Below, one piece after another: positions 27,591 to 36,303 of a DNA stretch of 64,000 nucleotides. The notes beneath the pieces were generated by a model that saw only the letters and a list, made by a program, of their open reading frames with translations, had not been told where the DNA came from and did no database searches. The first letter of the stretch is position 1. Every line of letters begins with the position of its first letter. The DNA is taken from assembly GCF_000275825.1 (NCBI RefSeq), contig NZ_JH719942.1, positions 2,460,243 to 2,524,242 of the forward strand, in the 5' to 3' direction. The position numbers were made by a program, and so were the translations under genes. The DNA comes from Saprospira grandis DSM 2844 (GTDB lineage Bacteria; Bacteroidota; Bacteroidia; Chitinophagales; Saprospiraceae).

Positions 27591-27624
27591 GCGCTGAACC
27601 AGCTAGCTCCCTAGCTGGTTAGCG
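27591..27624 (-). terminator. Terminator after the MBL/rhodanese gene
   Basis: GCGCT-AACCAGCTAG and CTAGCTGGTT-AGCGC arms with one bulge and a CTCC loop, followed on the minus strand by CTTTTTC. It separates this transcript from the YeeE pair. Confidence 0.8.
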
Positions 27625-27687
27625 CATCTTAATTAAGATAGAAGACTATCGACTTGTTTTAATTGGGTGTACTCTAAAGTGTGAGGT

Positions 27688-29094
27688 CTAGAGTAGGGTA
27701 GAAGGGCAAACGTAGTCACTTTTAGGAGCGTCGGTTTCGCTAATAGCTTTGAAACCGCCGGCTACGTTGATAATATTTTCGAAGCCCATATTTTGTAGGA
27801 TAGCAGAAGCGATCATTGAGCGGTAGCCACCGGCACAGTGTACATAGTAAGTGGCTTTTTTGTCAAGATCTTCTACTTTTTTGGCCATTTCGGCTAGGGG
27901 GTAGCTAGTAGCTGCGAGCAAATGCTCAGAGATAAACTCGCCTTCATTGCGAACATCGATAACTTTTACCTCATCGCCTTTAGCGATAGCTTTGGCAAGG
28001 GCGGCAGGAGAAACTGTATTTACGGTAGTTGTTTCTTCGCCAGCGGCAGTCCAAGCATCGATACCACCTTTTAGGAAACCGACAACATTATCGTAGCCAA
28101 CGCGGGCTAGGCGGGTAACGGCTTCTTCTTCACGGCCTTCTTGAACGATAAGCAAGATGGGGCGTTTGAGGTTTTCGATCATAGCGCCAACCCAGGGGGC
28201 GAAGCTACCGTCGAGACCGATATTGATAGCGCCTGCGATATAGCCTTTTTCAAAAGTATCTTGGTGGCGAGTATCGAGGATGAGCGTACCTTTAGCCATT
28301 TCAGTTTTGAAGGCGGCTACATCTAGAGGAGTAGTACCTTGAGCGAGGGCATCATCAAAGCTGTTGTAGCCTGCTTTATTCATCATGGCATTGTGGCCAA
28401 AGTACTGAGGAGGCGTAGCCAAGCCAGCAGTTACTTTTACGATGAAGTCTTCGCGGCTCATAGGCTGAAGGGCGTAGTTAAATTCTTTTTGGTTGCCCAA
28501 AGTGGCATAAGTTTCTTTAGACATATTTTTACCACAAGCAGAACCAGCGCCATGACCAGGATAAACAGTGAGGTCGTCGTTTAGGGGCATGATTTTGTTG
28601 TGTAGAGAGTCGTAGAGCATACCGGCCAAGTCATCCATAGTAACATCAGACTTGATGGCTAGGTCAGGGCGTCCAACATCTCCAATAAAGAGTGTATCAC
28701 CAGTAAAGATAGCTAGTTGTTCGTCTTCTTCATTGAGTAGGAGAAAGCAGCTAGACTCTTGAGTGTGGCCAGGCGTGTGCAATACTTTGATGCGCAACTT
28801 TCCGAGCTTCAACTCTTCATTATCTTTGGCTACATAAGCGTCATAACCAGTTTCTGCTCTGGGGCCAAAAACGATTTGGGCGCCAGATTTTTTAGCTAAA
28901 TCGATATGCCCCGAAACGAAGTCGGCATGAAAGTGAGTTTCCAAGATGTACTTGATCTTTGCACCACGCTCTTCGGCCATTTCCATATAAGGAGCAGTTT
29001 CACGAAGGGGGTCAATGATAGCGGCTTCGCCTTCAGATTCGATGTAGTAAGCGCCATGTGCAAGGCATCCGGTATACAGCTGTTCAACTTTCAT
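27688..29094 (-). CDS. MBL-fold persulfide dioxygenase-like protein with two rhodanese domains
   Basis: 468 residues from the ATG at 29094 (MKVEQLYTG). A metallo-beta-lactamase domain (1-250) has THFHADFVSGH, HTPGHT and FTGDTLFIGDVGRPDL, the ETHE1/persulfide dioxygenase pattern for a mononuclear iron site. Two rhodanese domains follow. The first (about 265-355) has no Cys at its active loop (LIVQEGREEE) and should be inactive; the second has YVHCAGGYRS with Cys. The enzyme likely oxidises sulfane sulfur delivered by its second rhodanese domain, next to sulfur-transporter genes. Confidence 0.9.
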   Translation of the reverse strand: MKVEQLYTGCLAHGAYYIESEGEAAIIDPLRETAPYMEMAEERGAKIKYILETHFHADFVSGHIDLAKKSGAQIVFGPRAETGYDAYVAKDNEELKLGKLRIKVLHTPGHTQESSCFLLLNEEDEQLAIFTGDTLFIGDVGRPDLAIKSDVTMDDLAGMLYDSLHNKIMPLNDDLTVYPGHGAGSACGKNMSKETYATLGNQKEFNYALQPMSREDFIVKVTAGLATPPQYFGHNAMMNKAGYNSFDDALAQGTTPLDVAAFKTEMAKGTLILDTRHQDTFEKGYIAGAINIGLDGSFAPWVGAMIENLKRPILLIVQEGREEEAVTRLARVGYDNVVGFLKGGIDAWTAAGEETTTVNTVSPAALAKAIAKGDEVKVIDVRNEGEFISEHLLAATSYPLAEMAKKVEDLDKKATYYVHCAGGYRSMIASAILQNMGFENIINVAGGFKAISETDAPKSDYVCPSTLL

Positions 29095-29167
29095 AATGCT
29101 TATATTTTTAAGTGTGATGTTTAGTAAATTGTTGTTGATACAAAGATAAGGTCGTTCTAAAAGATTG

Positions 29168-29268
29168 TTTGTGACTTTTGTGACAAGCTGAAATTTTATT
29201 TTATAAACTTGCCGTTTCCTTTCTTGTTCATTACAAAAGTAGGGCGGCTTATCGTATATCTTTGTGAC
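29168..29268. promoter_or_regulatory. Promoter region of the MBL gene with three TTTGTGAC repeats
   Basis: TTTGTGAC occurs at 29168-29175, 29177-29184 and 29261-29268 on the plus strand. A candidate Bacteroidota -7 element (TACTTTTG on the minus strand, 29241-29234) lies between them. A regulator binding TGTGA-type half-sites is possible. The site is inferred from repetition only. Confidence 0.4.
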
Positions 29269-29410
29269 CAAATTGACAAAAGCGATTTTTTTATTTTGCC
29301 TTTGTTGAGCTAGCCCTTTTGGCTAATTGTCTGTTACAAATATCCGAGATAAAATGCATTCATGTAGTAACATCAATCACAGTAAGAGCAGTTAACCTTA
29401 TTTTAACAAA

Positions 29411-29447
29411 AAGGGCCCTGAGCGCAGGAGTTGCGCTCAGGGCCCTT
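29411..29447 (-). terminator. Very strong hairpin in the divergent spacer
   Basis: A perfect 16-bp stem (AAGGGCCCTGAGCGCA) with a 5-nt loop. The minus strand continues TTTTGTTAAAAT. No minus-strand gene ends near it except 29964-30260, whose transcript would first cross the plus-strand gene. Confidence 0.65.
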
Positions 29448-29509
29448 GGCCTATTGTATAGCTTTATTATTTGTTCTAACTTATTGGTAGTAAACCAAAA
29501 AACAGACTA

Positions 29510-29932
29510 TTGAACAATCCAGTTATACATGAACAATGGCTAACTACAATTAGTAAGTTAACTGCTGAAGATTATCCACACTGGGTCCTCTTCCAAAACG
29601 GAAGTTGCGTCATATTAGAAGCCGAAAAGGAAGACCCTAGCACAGATGATTTGGCCGAAATGGCCATAGAAGTCCTTAAAGAACAAGCCTCTAGGCCAGT
29701 TTTATCTGTACATGCCTACCCCGAGGGCCAACTCATTGCTATAGATGAACAAAGTTGGTTGTTGCCTGCAGGAGAAGGACTGTATACCGTCTTGAAGTTG
29801 GGCGAGTTTCAAGAAGAAGCACCCTCAGAATTTGCTATTTGGGTAAAAGCTAGACAAAAACAGCGCTTAGACTTAGAACAAGCGACAATTATATATGTCA
29901 ATTGTTCGCAAAAGAATCGCTATTGCTCTTAA
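29510..29932 (+). CDS. Hypothetical acidic protein
   Basis: 140 residues, using a TTG start because no in-frame ATG lies near the 5' end. Soluble and acidic with no signal peptide. Residues 20-110 look like a small alpha/beta domain (PHWVLFQNGSCVILE ... ARPVLSVHAYPEGQLIAID). I recognise no family. It lies opposite a strong hairpin that separates it from the MBL gene, and converges with the small minus-strand gene that follows. The alternative is a shorter start. Confidence 0.6.
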   Translation: MNNPVIHEQWLTTISKLTAEDYPHWVLFQNGSCVILEAEKEDPSTDDLAEMAIEVLKEQASRPVLSVHAYPEGQLIAIDEQSWLLPAGEGLYTVLKLGEFQEEAPSEFAIWVKARQKQRLDLEQATIIYVNCSQKNRYCS

Positions 29933-29963
29933 AGCCAACTTTGCCTTTATATTAAGTTTTTGA

Positions 29964-30260
29964 CTACTGCGCCGCTACCACCAAAGCAGGAGCCGCCGCA
30001 TGATGACTTTCCAAACTAATAATACTAGGAATCATACAATCCTGTAAAGGCAATTCCTGAATCAAACGCATCACCTCAATAGCCGAGCTCGCCTTTACTA
30101 TGGCCCAAGAACGCAAAGCGTTGGCTGAATAAGAAAAAGACTGAATCCGCCCCTGGGCCATCAATTCTTCTATTTTTGCATGATGTTCTGCAGAACGAGC
30201 CTCTACATGGGCCTGCATCTCTGCAGGTACCTCAAATTCTAGCATGTAATAATTTTCCAT
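29964..30260 (-). CDS. Muconolactone-isomerase-like small protein
   Basis: 98 residues with a ferredoxin-like layout: an N-terminal strand YYMLEFEVP, a helix HAKIEELMAQGRIQSF, then SWAIVKASSAIEVMRLIQELPL. The pattern is that of MIase/YCII-type dimeric alpha-beta barrels of about 95 residues. There is no aromatic-degradation neighbour, so a catabolic role is not supported. The C-terminus is Ala-rich. Short upstream spacer with no recognised promoter. Confidence 0.7.
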   Translation of the reverse strand: MENYYMLEFEVPAEMQAHVEARSAEHHAKIEELMAQGRIQSFSYSANALRSWAIVKASSAIEVMRLIQELPLQDCMIPSIISLESHHAAAPALVVAAQ

Positions 30261-30518
30261 AAGTTGTTTTTTGTTAGTTTCTATTGGAAGTATCGCAATA
30301 ACTCGATATTTCCAAATTTATTAAGCCTGATTTAACCAATTGTTGAAATTTAGGCAAAATACCTAAAGGTTCTGTTAATATTAGATGAATTTAAAGCCAG
30401 TACAGCAAAAGACCTAAACCCAAACAACTAGCAGACTGTTAAAGTCTGCTGTTTTGAATCTATCTAAATAAATAGCTTAGGGTTTAAATTATTTGCGTAA
30501 ATAGTTGTCACTGTACAC

Positions 30519-30591
30519 GCAAAAAGTTAAATTTGTTCTAGAACTCCCTATCGAGTTCCTTTATAATAGCTTTAGGGCATTAACTTTTTGC
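30519..30591. promoter_or_regulatory. Widely spaced perfect inverted repeat before the S24 regulator
   Basis: GCAAAAAGTTAA at 30519-30530 and its exact complement at 30580-30591, ending 2 bp before the start codon. A smaller repeat (GAACT...AGTTC) lies between. Upstream, a hairpin AGCAGACT / AGTCTGCT (30430-30450) sits inside a TAAACCC / GGGTTTA pair. A likely autoregulatory operator or looped leader. Confidence 0.55.
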
Positions 30592-30593
30592 TT

Positions 30594-31436
30594 ATGAATT
30601 CTGTAGTAACCGAACGCTTTATCCATTGTCACGACCAACTCAAAAAAGAGCAACGCATCCGCTCTAGCCGACAATTTGCCCTCTCTCTCGATTATCTGCC
30701 CCAAAGCCTGAGCGAAATCCTCAAAAAACGCCGAGATGTAACCATCGAGTTGCTCCGAAAAGCCATCGATGCCTATAAGCTAAATCCCGTTTATCTCTTC
30801 TCCGGAGAAGGCCCGCTCTTTATGACTGAAGACGAACAAGCTAATCTTAAGGTCCTTACCGTAGTGACCAACTCCCATAATGATGAACGCATTGTGCATG
30901 TGCCCGTGCCCGCTCAAGCTGGCTATGCCTCAGAGTCTAAAGACCCCACTTTTATTCAGGAATTACCCAATTATACTTTGCCCGATTATAAATATAAGGT
31001 GGGCACGCACCGCTCTTTTGACCTCTCCGGCGATAGTATGGAACCCACGCTTTTTGAAGGCGATAAGGTGGTCTGTAGCTACCTAGAACCCAGCCTCTGG
31101 GCCTCTTCACTCAAAGATAATTATGTCTATGTAGTGGTCACTAAGGGCGATGTCCTGATCAAACGCATACACAATCATATCAAAGCCGAACAAAAGCTGC
31201 TGCTCTTTTCTGATAATACCTATTATGACCCCCTAGAAATGAGCGTGAAGGATATTCAGGAGATTTGGTACGTCCGAGCCAAAATTTCTCCCTTCTTGCC
31301 CTCTCCTTCCAATATCAATAATATGCTCCGCTCAGAAATGGAGGAGCTCCGCAAAATGGTCCAAAACCAATCGAATATTATCCAGAACCTATATAATACT
31401 ATAGAAACTCTTGTAGAACAGACCAAGAAGAACTAA
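30594..31436 (+). CDS. XRE/S24-type regulator (LexA/CI-like)
   Basis: 280 residues from the ATG at 30594. The N-terminal ~80 residues form a helical DNA-binding domain (QSLSEILKKRRDVTIELLRKAI). The C-terminal S24 fold has FDLSGDSMEPTLFEGDKV with Ser148 and DVLIKRI with Lys190, the Ser-Lys dyad spacing of LexA-like autoproteolytic or peptide-sensing repressors. A helical tail (EEMRKMVQNQSNIIQNLYN) may aid oligomerisation. No prophage genes are nearby. I saw no Ala-Gly cleavage site that I could assign, so self-cleavage is uncertain. Confidence 0.85.
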   Translation: MNSVVTERFIHCHDQLKKEQRIRSSRQFALSLDYLPQSLSEILKKRRDVTIELLRKAIDAYKLNPVYLFSGEGPLFMTEDEQANLKVLTVVTNSHNDERIVHVPVPAQAGYASESKDPTFIQELPNYTLPDYKYKVGTHRSFDLSGDSMEPTLFEGDKVVCSYLEPSLWASSLKDNYVYVVVTKGDVLIKRIHNHIKAEQKLLLFSDNTYYDPLEMSVKDIQEIWYVRAKISPFLPSPSNINNMLRSEMEELRKMVQNQSNIIQNLYNTIETLVEQTKKN

Positions 31437-31442
31437 CTTTTT

Positions 31443-31618
31443 TTGGGGCTGCCCCAGCCTGCGGCTGGGTCGGGCTGGGTACTCCCGTTGGTCGTCGAAC
31501 TGGCGCCCCTTCGGGGCTGGTTGTCGCAGCTCGCAGGTCTGCTCGGCCCTGCGGGCTTTTCGCTTCGCTTCAAAAGCCCTGGGTCTGCCGCTTCGCGCCA
31601 CTGCTATCCATCCCTCAG
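31443..31618 (+). repeat. Core-type element, copy 11
   Basis: Core at 31527-31550, type B start (GGGGCTGCCCC) and type B end CCATCCCTCAGCC, with an inserted ACTCCCGTTGGTCGTCGAAC module near 31480-31500. Confidence 0.85.
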
Positions 31619-31671
31619 CCAATCTTTCGGGTTGAAACCCAAAAATGGCCAGCGGCTTTCAGCCGCCGCCA

Positions 31672-31972
31672 TTGAATAGGCCCAAAGGGCCGCAGAGGCG
31701 CGCAGCGCCTGGCCTAGCGATGTGAAAGGGGGCGGCGAAGCCGCAGACCAAGGCCCTTAGGCCGCAGGGCCGAGCAGACCTGCGAGCCCTGAAACGACAA
31801 CAAGAACTTTAGTTCGCAGTTCGACGACCGAAGGGAGTAACCGCCGCAGCTTTGCTGCGGAGGCCCCAAAACAGCAGCGAGCCCTGAAACGACAACAAGG
31901 ACTTTAGTTCGCAGTTCGACGACCGAAGGGAGTAACCGCCGCAGCTTTGCTGCGGAGGCCCCAAAACAGCAG
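31672..31972 (-). repeat. Core-type element, copy 12, with a 95-bp tandem half-repeat
   Basis: Core at 31766-31789. The segment starting GCGAGCCCTGAAACGACAAC is present twice, from 31782 and from 31877, exactly 95 bp apart and differing at one noticed base. A short GGGTT-GA-AACCC palindrome lies just before at 31629-31640. Confidence 0.88.
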
Positions 31973-32044
31973 TAGATAGATATTTAGCCATCCAGTCCAG
32001 AACGGAAAGGATGGACTTTTTTTGCCCCAAAACCAACAAAAAAT

Positions 32045-32072
32045 CCCCGCCTACTCAGAAAAGCAGGCGGGG
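32045..32072 (-). terminator. Terminator of ubiA
   Basis: CCCCGCCT and AGGCGGGG arms with a 12-nt loop, followed on the minus strand by ATTTTTTTG, 23 bp after the ubiA stop. Confidence 0.87.
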
Positions 32073-32094
32073 AGCAAAAAGGACCAAAGGCCCT

Positions 32095-32952
32095 CTAGAA
32101 ATATAAATCAAAGATCACCAAAGCCCCAAAAATAGTAGAGGCAATTCCATTAGTGGTAAAAAAGGCCAAATTCACCTTAGATAAATCATTTGGCTTGACC
32201 AAAAAGTGCTGATAGGCCAATAAACCAATAAATAAAGCCACCGCCATCCAATAATAAAGCCCAAAGAACTCTGTGGCTTGTATGCCCGGATAAATTACCA
32301 AAAGAGCCGTCAGCCCATGCAATACATTAGACACCATCAAGGCCCGCTTTTTTCCTAAGGCCGCCGGAATCGAATTTAATCCCAAAGAACGATCAAACTC
32401 CTCATCCTGCAAAGCATATATAATGTCAAAACCCGAGACCCAAAACAAAACCACAAAAGAATAAATAATTGGCAATAAGGCAAACTGATTACTCACCGCT
32501 ATATAAGCCCCAATTGGCGCTAAAGCCAAACCTACCCCCAGCACAAAATGACAAAGGGCCGTAAATCGCTTGGTATAAGAATAACCCAAAACTACCAATA
32601 AGGCAATCGGCGAAAGCAAAAAACAAAGCCAATTGATAAAATAAGTGGTGGCCACAAATAATGCACAGTTAATCAATACAAAAAATAAGGCATTGCGAGC
32701 CGAAATTACCCCAGCCGGAATCTCCCGGGTGACCGTCCGCGGATTCCGCCGATCAATCTCCCGATCTGCATAACGATTAAAGGCCATGGCCGCCGAACGC
32801 GCAAAGACCATACACAAAAGAACTAAGGCAAATAAACGCCAGTTCAATGCTCCATTGCCCTCTACAGTGGCCAAGAAAAAACCAATCATCGCAAAGGGAA
32901 GGGCAAAGATCGTATGGCTAAATTTAATTAAAGATAGGTAGTTTTTCATCAT
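32095..32952 (-). CDS. ubiA: UbiA-family prenyltransferase
   Basis: 285 residues with seven to nine membrane segments. Both Asp-rich motifs are present: MAFNRYADREIDRRNPRTVTREIPAG and FDIIYALQDEEFDRSLGLNSIP. The family attaches a polyprenyl chain to an aromatic ring. The motif spacing resembles 4-hydroxybenzoate polyprenyltransferase, but Bacteroidota usually make menaquinone, so the acceptor may differ. It is monocistronic, flanked by a terminator and the tRNA-Met gene. Confidence 0.88.
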   Translation of the reverse strand: MMKNYLSLIKFSHTIFALPFAMIGFFLATVEGNGALNWRLFALVLLCMVFARSAAMAFNRYADREIDRRNPRTVTREIPAGVISARNALFFVLINCALFVATTYFINWLCFLLSPIALLVVLGYSYTKRFTALCHFVLGVGLALAPIGAYIAVSNQFALLPIIYSFVVLFWVSGFDIIYALQDEEFDRSLGLNSIPAALGKKRALMVSNVLHGLTALLVIYPGIQATEFFGLYYWMAVALFIGLLAYQHFLVKPNDLSKVNLAFFTTNGIASTIFGALVIFDLYF

Positions 32953-33072
32953 GTACGCACTTGCAATTGAGGGCCCAATAAAGCCGCCAAAGACTCAAAA
33001 ATAAAGTTTGCAATTATACAAATAATAATCCTTTAGGTTGCGGCAGTAGCTAGATATAATAGGACCAAAAAA

Positions 33073-33098
33073 AAAGCCTTCCATCACTGGAAGGCTTT
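33073..33098 (-). terminator. Terminator of the tRNA-Met transcript
   Basis: An 11-bp perfect stem (AAAGCCTTCCA) with loop TCAC on the forward sequence and a run of T on the minus strand, 8 bp beyond the tRNA 3' end. Confidence 0.88.
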
Positions 33099-33105
33099 AA
33101 CTTGT

Positions 33106-33176
<71 letters not shown>

Positions 33177-33316
33177 TTGCAAATATACGGCAAGAATATC
33201 ATTTTCCAAGCTTTTTTATACTTTTTATGCATTTTTTCCCCTAACCCCTTGACAGTCTGAAGTTTTAGTTTTATAGTTATACCTGAATAACATTTTCAAA
33301 AACTAAAATTTTTAAG

Positions 33317-33835
33317 ATGAAACACCTCATGTTAATTGTTTTCTGTTGCCTGGCCTTTGGCCTGCAAGCGCAACGCCAGGCTAGCCTCGCCCATAGCGAG
33401 GAGCAAAATGCCTTTAGCCAAGTTGGCTATATTGCAGTCTATCCCGATGGCCGCTATGAGTATATCAGCAGCCAAGTCGCTCAGGATATCTATAATGGAA
33501 CAAGCAGCAGCAATGCTGTCGAATTACTCCCCCTGGCCCAAAAGTCTAAACAACAGCTGTCTGGCTACTGGAGCAATACCGCTAGTCGTAAGGATAAGGA
33601 CAAAAAAGGCAAGGGCGATGCCGCCAATAATGATGGCGACCTCAATAATGATATCCCCATCTGGTGCCGCTGCTCCGATGGCCGCCTCATTCAAGGCGTG
33701 ATGTATGACGACCGCAGCCAAGGTGGCCCCGCAAATAATTGTGGCGAACTCTGCAATGGCGGAAGTATTATCCCCGAGAATAGTAGCTTTTATATCACTC
33801 TAAAAGAAAAAGGTGCGCAACTAAAGCTTAAATAA
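33317..33835 (+). CDS. Hypothetical secreted protein
   Basis: 172 residues with a clear signal peptide (MLIVFCCLAFGLQAQ). The mature protein has an N-terminal part with VGYIAVYPDGRYEYIS, a charged linker (KDKDKKGKGDAANNDGD), and a C-terminal Cys-containing segment WCRCSDGRLIQGVM ... NCGELCNGGS with four Cys that could form disulfides or bind metal. I recognise no family. It has its own terminator 35 bp downstream, so it is probably monocistronic. Confidence 0.72.
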   Translation: MKHLMLIVFCCLAFGLQAQRQASLAHSEEQNAFSQVGYIAVYPDGRYEYISSQVAQDIYNGTSSSNAVELLPLAQKSKQQLSGYWSNTASRKDKDKKGKGDAANNDGDLNNDIPIWCRCSDGRLIQGVMYDDRSQGGPANNCGELCNGGSIIPENSSFYITLKEKGAQLKLK

Positions 33836-33869
33836 GCCAATGCAATAGCGTACTCCGCCGCCAAGCCTT

Positions 33870-33898
33870 AGGGGCCTAGCTTTTTAAGCTAGGCCCCT
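33870..33898 (+). terminator. Terminator after the secreted protein gene
   Basis: A perfect 13-bp stem (AGGGGCCTAGCTT) with a TTT loop, followed by TCTCTATTTG. Confidence 0.82.
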
Positions 33899-33963
33899 TC
33901 TCTATTTGCCCAAGATGTCTGCAGAATTCCTTAATTTGTGACCTTTAAACAGAACACTATCTT

Positions 33964-35016
33964 ATGAAAATAATGTATACCCTTTCTCTGCTGCTTTTTC
34001 TTCCACTCTTCTCTTGCCAAAAAGAAAAACATCCCCCATTTAGCCAAGTCCCTATTTATGAGGAAAATATAGCGGGTTTTCAAGCCCTAGAAGATAGCCT
34101 AAGGGCCATCTGCCAAAACCCTAAGGGCCAAATGGGCATCTATGTCTATGATGCCCAACTCGATAAAAGCTTCTCTATTGCTGGAGACACTCTTTTTCCC
34201 CTAGCTAGTGTCTATAAACTCCCTATTGTGGCCAGTCTGCTAGCCGCTCAAGAGGCCGGCAAACTCTCTCTCTTTGATTCTATTCGCCTAAACCTAGAAG
34301 ATCGCCGCCACTCGGGCTGCTTTATGGATTGGGATACCACGGGCAAAACCAATTTTACCCCCAAAATTGAAGATCTAGCCCTCTATATGATGCGATATAG
34401 CGATAATTGCGCTACCGATGCTCTGCTCCGCCAACTCGGTGGACCCGAGTTCGTTCAGGCCCAACTCAAAAGCTGGATGGTCTCCGATATTAACATTAAC
34501 CGCTACCTCATCGAAATTTTTATTGATCTCGCTAACCGAGAATTACCCGAGGACCAAAGCCTCTGGACCTATAGCCGAGCTACCCAAATTTTATCTACTT
34601 CCCCCTGGTCCGAACGGAAGGTCGCTAGACGCAAATTCCTCTGGGACCGCCGCGACCAAGGCTCCCCAAAAGCTTTTGTCCATTTACTCAAAGGCCTAGA
34701 TCAAGAACATTGGCTAAACGCAAACTCTAGCCAATGGCTCAGAGATTGCCTGCTCTCTTGCCGAACTGGCCGCTATTTCCTCCCCAAGGTCCTGCCCCCA
34801 AACCGCCAAGTAGCGCACAAAACCGGAAGCCTGCCCGGTATCTATAATGATGCGGGCTGGATAGAAAGAGAAGCCGGCCAACGCCCTATTTATTATGCCG
34901 TCTTTCTCAAAAATGCTTTTGGTAAACCCAAAAAAGAACGAGCCCGTATTGCCGCCGCTATGAAGCAGTTGCTCGCCTTCCAAGCCCTCCCAAAAACAGC
35001 CTTGGTCTTTAACTAA
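33964..35016 (+). CDS. Class A beta-lactamase-like serine hydrolase, lipoprotein
   Basis: 350 residues. A signal with lipobox (LFLPLFSCQ) suggests membrane anchoring. The three penicilloyl-serine motifs are present: SVYK at residues 82-85, SDN at 146-148, and KTG at 286-288 (preceded by His). This is the class A arrangement, as in Bacteroidota CfxA/CepA-like enzymes, but the spacing is longer than in typical class A enzymes and the omega-loop Glu is not certain. It may hydrolyse beta-lactams or act on peptidoglycan. It stands alone with a strong terminator. Confidence 0.85.
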   Translation: MKIMYTLSLLLFLPLFSCQKEKHPPFSQVPIYEENIAGFQALEDSLRAICQNPKGQMGIYVYDAQLDKSFSIAGDTLFPLASVYKLPIVASLLAAQEAGKLSLFDSIRLNLEDRRHSGCFMDWDTTGKTNFTPKIEDLALYMMRYSDNCATDALLRQLGGPEFVQAQLKSWMVSDININRYLIEIFIDLANRELPEDQSLWTYSRATQILSTSPWSERKVARRKFLWDRRDQGSPKAFVHLLKGLDQEHWLNANSSQWLRDCLLSCRTGRYFLPKVLPPNRQVAHKTGSLPGIYNDAGWIEREAGQRPIYYAVFLKNAFGKPKKERARIAAAMKQLLAFQALPKTALVFN

Positions 35017-35039
35017 AATTCAGATAGCTTCAGCTCAAA

Positions 35040-35061
35040 CCCTGCCTAGGCAGGGCTTTTT
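35040..35061 (+). terminator. Terminator of the beta-lactamase-like gene
   Basis: The perfect 16-bp palindrome CCCTGCCTAGGCAGGG followed by CTTTTTT. It runs up to the stop codon of the convergent gene. Confidence 0.87.
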
Positions 35062-35735
35062 TATGTCTTTGCCGCAGCTTCTTTAGGCTGCCTAGCCCGA
35101 ATCAATTTGCGAAGCTCTCTCTCTACATAATAATATCGACCAAAGATCCCAAAGCTAATAGATGCCGCCCCAATAATAGCCGAAAATTGCCGAAGCCAAA
35201 AGACAAACTCTCGCAAATAAGGGAAAAAAGGATCTACCAGAAAAAGAGAAAATAAACTCACGCCCAACCAACTGGCCAAACTCAATATAGCCCCAGCAAA
35301 ACCCCAACGCACCCAAGTCGGCCGCCGAAGCATTAAGTTGCGACGCAACCAAAGCAAATATTTGGGCTCATGAGGCCGCATGCCCACTAGAGCCTTGGCC
35401 CGCTTAAAAGAGGCTTCGTATTGGCCCAAATAAAAGAGGGCCCGCATAGCACTAAATAAAAAATGTAAGTATACATCCCGCCCATCTACCTGCCGAATGT
35501 CTGCAATTATAGATTGCTCAATCAACCAATCCGCCTCTTCTATATGCTGCGTATAGGCCTGAGCCACAAAAAGAGCATTGGCATAATAGCTCCGCAAACG
35601 GTAGTAGTCCGCAAAGGGCAATAGAGCTAACTCTACTTTGTTCCGCTCATAAAAATGAAGCACAGCAAAGCTTTCTTTGTCCGCAATTAACTCAAATTCA
35701 CTCAAAAGGGCCGCCGGCCCACTAAGAAAGCGCAT
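35061..35735 (-). CDS. Hypothetical protein with two membrane segments
   Basis: 224 residues from the ATG at 35735; a TTG just before it is an alternative. The N-terminal ~140 residues are helical and TPR-like (MRALFYLGQYEASFKRAKALVGMRP), followed by two hydrophobic segments near residues 147-170 and 180-200 and a basic tail. No family was recognised. The gap 35739-36030 upstream contains no gene I can support. Convergent with the beta-lactamase-like gene. Confidence 0.65.
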   Translation of the reverse strand: MRFLSGPAALLSEFELIADKESFAVLHFYERNKVELALLPFADYYRLRSYYANALFVAQAYTQHIEEADWLIEQSIIADIRQVDGRDVYLHFLFSAMRALFYLGQYEASFKRAKALVGMRPHEPKYLLWLRRNLMLRRPTWVRWGFAGAILSLASWLGVSLFSLFLVDPFFPYLREFVFWLRQFSAIIGAASISFGIFGRYYYVERELRKLIRARQPKEAAAKT

Positions 35736-36030
35736 CAAATTTGGTCTTTAAGGTCGTTTGGCTATTGGCAAAACCAAAGACCAGGCTCAGAATAAAGTCT
35801 ATAGGGCCAGATAAAGTAGGGTAGGGATCAACAGCCCCTACAAAGAGGTTTTCCCCGCTTCTTTTTGCTCCAAAAGGCTCTTTTAAGATAAGGGAGTTTT
35901 GGCAAAGGGGCAAGGACTTTAGCCACCAAATAAAAAAGATAAAAAGCCCTCTTTTTGTTGCAGAAAATCAGCAAATAACTGCGCCAAAAATAAAGAAATC
36001 TAAGGCCAAAAGCCTCTTTTTTATGTTTTG

Positions 36031-36262
36031 GGGCCTCCGCAGCAAAGCTGCGGCGGTTACTCCCTTCGGTCGTCGAACTGCGAACTAAAGTTCTTGTTGT
36101 CGTTTCAGGGCTCGCTGCTGCTTTGGGGCCTCCGCAGCAAAGCTGCGGCGCTACGTTTCAGGGCTCGCAAGTCTGCTCGGCCCTGCGGCCTAACGGCCTG
36201 GGTCTGCGGCTTCGCCGCCCCCTTTCACATCGCTAGGCCTGCGGCCCCTTCGGGGCCTGTAG
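36031..36262 (+). repeat. Core-type element, copy 13, with half-repeat
   Basis: Core at 36160-36184, preceded by a truncated copy of the 5' half that ends GGCTCGCTGCTG. The composition is that of copy 12 in reverse orientation. Confidence 0.87.
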
Positions 36263-36303
36263 GGCGCAGGGACCAATGGGCCAGCACTAGCTGTTGGCCC
36301 CCC

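Noticed and set aside
30594..31436. Prophage repressor marking a prophage
   Set aside because: No integrase, structural or lysis gene is nearby. The S24 fold is also common in chromosomal regulators.
35722..35913. A 63-codon minus-strand ORF upstream of the 35061-35735 gene
   Set aside because: It overlaps the start of that gene in another frame, uses no clear start signal and has no recognisable feature.
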